Positions 61,590 to 64,000 of a DNA stretch of 64,000 nt are shown piece after piece; position 1 is the stretch's first letter; each line of letters opens with the position of its first letter. A program made the position numbers and the translations under genes. The notes beneath the pieces are model-generated. The model made no database searches and had not been told where the DNA came from. It saw only the letters and a program-made list of their open reading frames with translations. The DNA is from Sedimentibacter sp. MB31-C6. Lineage in GTDB: Bacteria; Bacillota; Clostridia; Tissierellales; Sedimentibacteraceae. The stretch is from positions 2,108,001 through 2,172,000 of the forward strand of contig NZ_CP142396.1 in NCBI RefSeq assembly GCF_035934735.1, given 5' to 3'.

Positions 61590-61698
61590 ATTATTCATTA
61601 ATAATTAAGAATTGCTAACTATACTTTATCATATTTATTTAATTTATATTTTTAGCTATCAATTATTAGTTATTAATCTCAAAAATCGGAGGTAGACA

Positions 61699-63252
61699 AT
61701 GAGTGAAAAAGTACTGCAGATGAATAATATAATGAAAATATACCCAAATGGGGTAGTTGCAGTAGAGGATGTTACTTTTGAACTGGAAAAAGGAGAGATA
61801 CATGCTTTGCTTGGAGAAAACGGAGCAGGAAAGAGTACTCTGATGAAAGTTCTCTTTGGTATTGAAACGCCAGAACAAGGTCAAATAATTTTAAATGGTA
61901 CTGAAACTACTATGAAATCTTCTCAAGATGCAATAAGCAAAGGCATAGGTATGGTACATCAGCATTTTATGTTAGTTCCTTCCCTTACTGTTGCAGAAAA
62001 TATAGTACTTGGTGTTGAACCAACAAATAATAAAGCTTTTATAAACATGGACAAAGCAATAGAAATATCTCAAAATCTAGCAGAAAAATATAATTTTGAA
62101 GTAGATGTTACTAACAAAGTAGAAGAACTGCCAGTTGGAATCAAACAAAAAGTTGAAATATTAAAAGCTCTTTATAGGGGAGCTGATATTTTGATTTTAG
62201 ATGAACCTACTGCAGTATTGACCCCTCAAGAAACAGATGAATTGTTTATTCAGTTGAAGAAACTTAAAGATGATGGTCATACTATTATATTTATTTCACA
62301 CAAATTAGACGAGATAAAGGCAATATGTGATAGAGCCACTATTATGAGAAATGGTAGGAGTATGGGAACTCATTTGGTAAAGGATATAACAACTAGTGAA
62401 ATGTCAAAGCTTATGGTTGGTAGAGATGTAGTTCTAACATTTGATAAAAAACCTGCAAAATTAAAAGAAACAGTAATGAAAGTTAGAAATCTTAAAGTTG
62501 TTGGTTCAACAGGAACTGTAAGAGTAAATGATTTATCATTCGATTTAAAAGCAGGAGAGATTTTTTCTATAGCAGGAGTTGAAGGTAATGGTCAAAGTCA
62601 TCTAGTAGAAGCAATAACAGGTTTAACGAAAAAGTATACAGGTGAAGTATTAATCTATGATAAAGATATAAGGAATCATAACATAAAGGAAATTAGAGAA
62701 CTAGGTTTATCTCATATTCCAGAAGATAGAATGACTTTCGGTGTTGCTAAAAATATGAATATTATGGATAATATTCTTTCCAATCAATATGACAGACCTG
62801 AATTATCTGGAAAGTATTTATTAAAAATAAAGAAAATTGAAGCAAGGGTTAATGAACTAATTAAAGAATATAAAGTAAAATGTAAAACTTATAAACAAAA
62901 TGTAGGAATGCTTTCTGGTGGAAATATTCAAAAAGTTGTAGTTGCGCGAGAGTTCTCAATAGGTCCAAAAATAATTATTGCGAATCAACCAACTAGGGGT
63001 ATAGATGTTGGAGCGGCATCTTTTATAAGACAAAGAATTATTGATTATAGAGATGCAGGATGTGCAGTAATTTTAATTTCTGCTGATTTAAATGAAGTTT
63101 TTGAATTAAGTGATAGATTAGCAGTTATGTATAAGGGACAATTTTCAGGTGTATTTAAAGATATGGATAAACTTACTGAAGAAGAATTAGGCAAGTATAT
63201 GCTTGGCTTAAAAAAGGACGAAAGATTGGAGGGAATAACATATGAACATTAA
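61699..63252 (+). CDS. Nucleoside ABC transporter ATP-binding protein
   Basis: A 517-residue protein with two ABC domains in tandem, as in sugar/nucleoside importers (NupO/YufO type). The first has Walker A GENGAGKST, Q-loop region VHQHFMLVP, and Walker B ILILDEPTAVL; its signature region is ELPVGIKQKVEI. The second has a degenerate Walker A GVEGNGQSH and signature LSGGNIQKVVVAREF, the usual asymmetry of this class. It powers the BMP-dependent importer. CGGAGG precedes the ATG. Confidence 0.95.
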   Translation: MSEKVLQMNNIMKIYPNGVVAVEDVTFELEKGEIHALLGENGAGKSTLMKVLFGIETPEQGQIILNGTETTMKSSQDAISKGIGMVHQHFMLVPSLTVAENIVLGVEPTNNKAFINMDKAIEISQNLAEKYNFEVDVTNKVEELPVGIKQKVEILKALYRGADILILDEPTAVLTPQETDELFIQLKKLKDDGHTIIFISHKLDEIKAICDRATIMRNGRSMGTHLVKDITTSEMSKLMVGRDVVLTFDKKPAKLKETVMKVRNLKVVGSTGTVRVNDLSFDLKAGEIFSIAGVEGNGQSHLVEAITGLTKKYTGEVLIYDKDIRNHNIKEIRELGLSHIPEDRMTFGVAKNMNIMDNILSNQYDRPELSGKYLLKIKKIEARVNELIKEYKVKCKTYKQNVGMLSGGNIQKVVVAREFSIGPKIIIANQPTRGIDVGAASFIRQRIIDYRDAGCAVILISADLNEVFELSDRLAVMYKGQFSGVFKDMDKLTEEELGKYMLGLKKDERLEGITYEH

Positions 63253-64000
63253 TAAAAAATTTGATATAATGCGAACTTTGTTAGCAATAGGTATTGCATT
63301 ATTCATTTCATTTTTAATAATTGTTCTTACAAGCGAAGAACCTTTGAATGCTATTATTCAGTTAATTACAGGTCCGTTGCAAAGTAAGCGACGCTTTGGC
63401 AATGTTATAGAAGCTATGATTCCATTAATATTTACAGGAGTAGGAGTAAGTATTATGTTTGCAGCTAATCAAATTAATCTTGCCGGAGAGGGAGCATTTC
63501 ATATAGGTGGACTAATTGCAACATTCGTGGCTATTAATACTACGCTCCCTTTAGGAATAAGTCCTTTAGTTTGCATAATAGTAGCTGGAGTATTCGGTGC
63601 ATTGGTAACAGTAATACCTGCAATTTTAAAAATAAAAACAAATTCAGATGTATTAGTATCATCCTTGATGATGAATTATATAGTTTTTAATTTTGCGAAT
63701 TATATATTGAATTATTTTTTGAGAGATTCATCAGCTGGTTCTGTTGTTTCATATGCAGTTCCACAAGCTACACAGTTAAATACTATTATACAAGGAACAA
63801 GAATACACATTGGATTATTTATCGCAATAGCAGTTGCAATATTGGGTTATATATTCTTATATAAAACAAAGACTGGATATGAAATCCGTTTAACAGGAGA
63901 AAATCAAGATTTTGCAAGATACTCTGGTATTAATATCGTTAAAGTTACCTTAATATCTGCATTGCTTGGAGGATTTATATTTGGTATGGGAGGCGGAGTT
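63242..64000 (+). CDS. Nucleoside ABC transporter permease (3' end cut by window)
   Basis: The frame opens at ATG 63242, overlapping the ATPase gene by 11 bases, and runs without a stop to the window end. The translation starts MNINKKFDIMRTLLAIGIA and contains INLAGEGAFHIGGLIA and, near the end, TGYEIRLTGENQDFARYSGI, the typical EAA-like loop of BMP-type ABC permeases (NupP/YufP). About eight membrane segments are visible before the cut. A second permease gene would be expected next. Confidence 0.93.
   Translation, partial: MNINKKFDIMRTLLAIGIALFISFLIIVLTSEEPLNAIIQLITGPLQSKRRFGNVIEAMIPLIFTGVGVSIMFAANQINLAGEGAFHIGGLIATFVAINTTLPLGISPLVCIIVAGVFGALVTVIPAILKIKTNSDVLVSSLMMNYIVFNFANYILNYFLRDSSAGSVVSYAVPQATQLNTIIQGTRIHIGLFIAIAVAILGYIFLYKTKTGYEIRLTGENQDFARYSGINIVKVTLISALLGGFIFGMGGGV

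Overview
The window is AT-rich DNA from a low-GC Gram-positive anaerobe, most likely an amino-acid-fermenting member of the Clostridia. This rests on AGGAGG-type ribosome sites, frequent TTG/GTG starts, ferredoxin-type and oxygen-sensitive enzymes, a rubrerythrin, citrate-lyase-type chemistry and two TAXI-type TRAP transporters. Genus and species cannot be read from the sequence. Both ends cut a gene: an XdhC-family gene on the left and a nucleoside ABC permease on the right.

Region 1 (1-3.05 kb) holds accessory genes for a molybdenum hydroxylase: XdhC-type maturation protein, small P-loop NTPase, methyltransferase, ECF S component and a ModE-like regulator, closed by a terminator. Region 2 (3.3-24.4 kb) is the most interesting part: about 20 co-directional genes read as one catabolic island. 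It encodes a two-subunit fumarase/mesaconase, an enamidase-like amidohydrolase, 3-methylaspartate ammonia-lyase with all known active-site residues, a 6-hydroxynicotinate-reductase-like ferredoxin protein, a TAXI transporter, an ApbE-like UPF0280 protein, a three-subunit molybdenum hydroxylase, an old-yellow-enzyme/GltD fusion, and a full citrate/citramalate lyase set (citC, D, E, F, G, X). I infer uptake of an N-heterocyclic acid, ring hydroxylation, ferredoxin-linked reduction, hydrolytic opening, and then 3-methylaspartate, mesaconate, citramalate, acetate plus pyruvate. The starting compound is unknown. A sigma-54-like promoter precedes the island.

Region 3 (24.4-33.8 kb) has threonine dehydrogenase and 2-amino-3-ketobutyrate CoA ligase, then on the minus strand a second TAXI transporter with DUF1850, a GlnK/GlnL-like two-component system and a folate ECF component under a tetrahydrofolate riboswitch. 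Region 4 (34-45.7 kb) is mostly housekeeping: ilvE, a calcium-type ATPase, greA, yqhQ-prmC-prfA-rqcP, rubrerythrin, argH and malic enzyme. Region 5 (45.9-51 kb) is an IclR-regulated module of M20 deacylase, YfcC permease and D-aminoacylase. Region 6 (51-58 kb) has murB, a PHP protein, rapZ, yvcK, a PAS-PP2C phosphatase, pgi and cvfB. Region 7 (58-64 kb) is a nucleoside uptake and phosphorolysis operon.

Two non-coding patterns stand out. A REP-like palindromic repeat occurs about a dozen times between 30.6 and 52.1 kb, twice supplying the stop codon of the gene before it, and is absent from the catabolic island. The dyad TGTTC-N7-GAACA occurs both before the island and at the IclR promoter.
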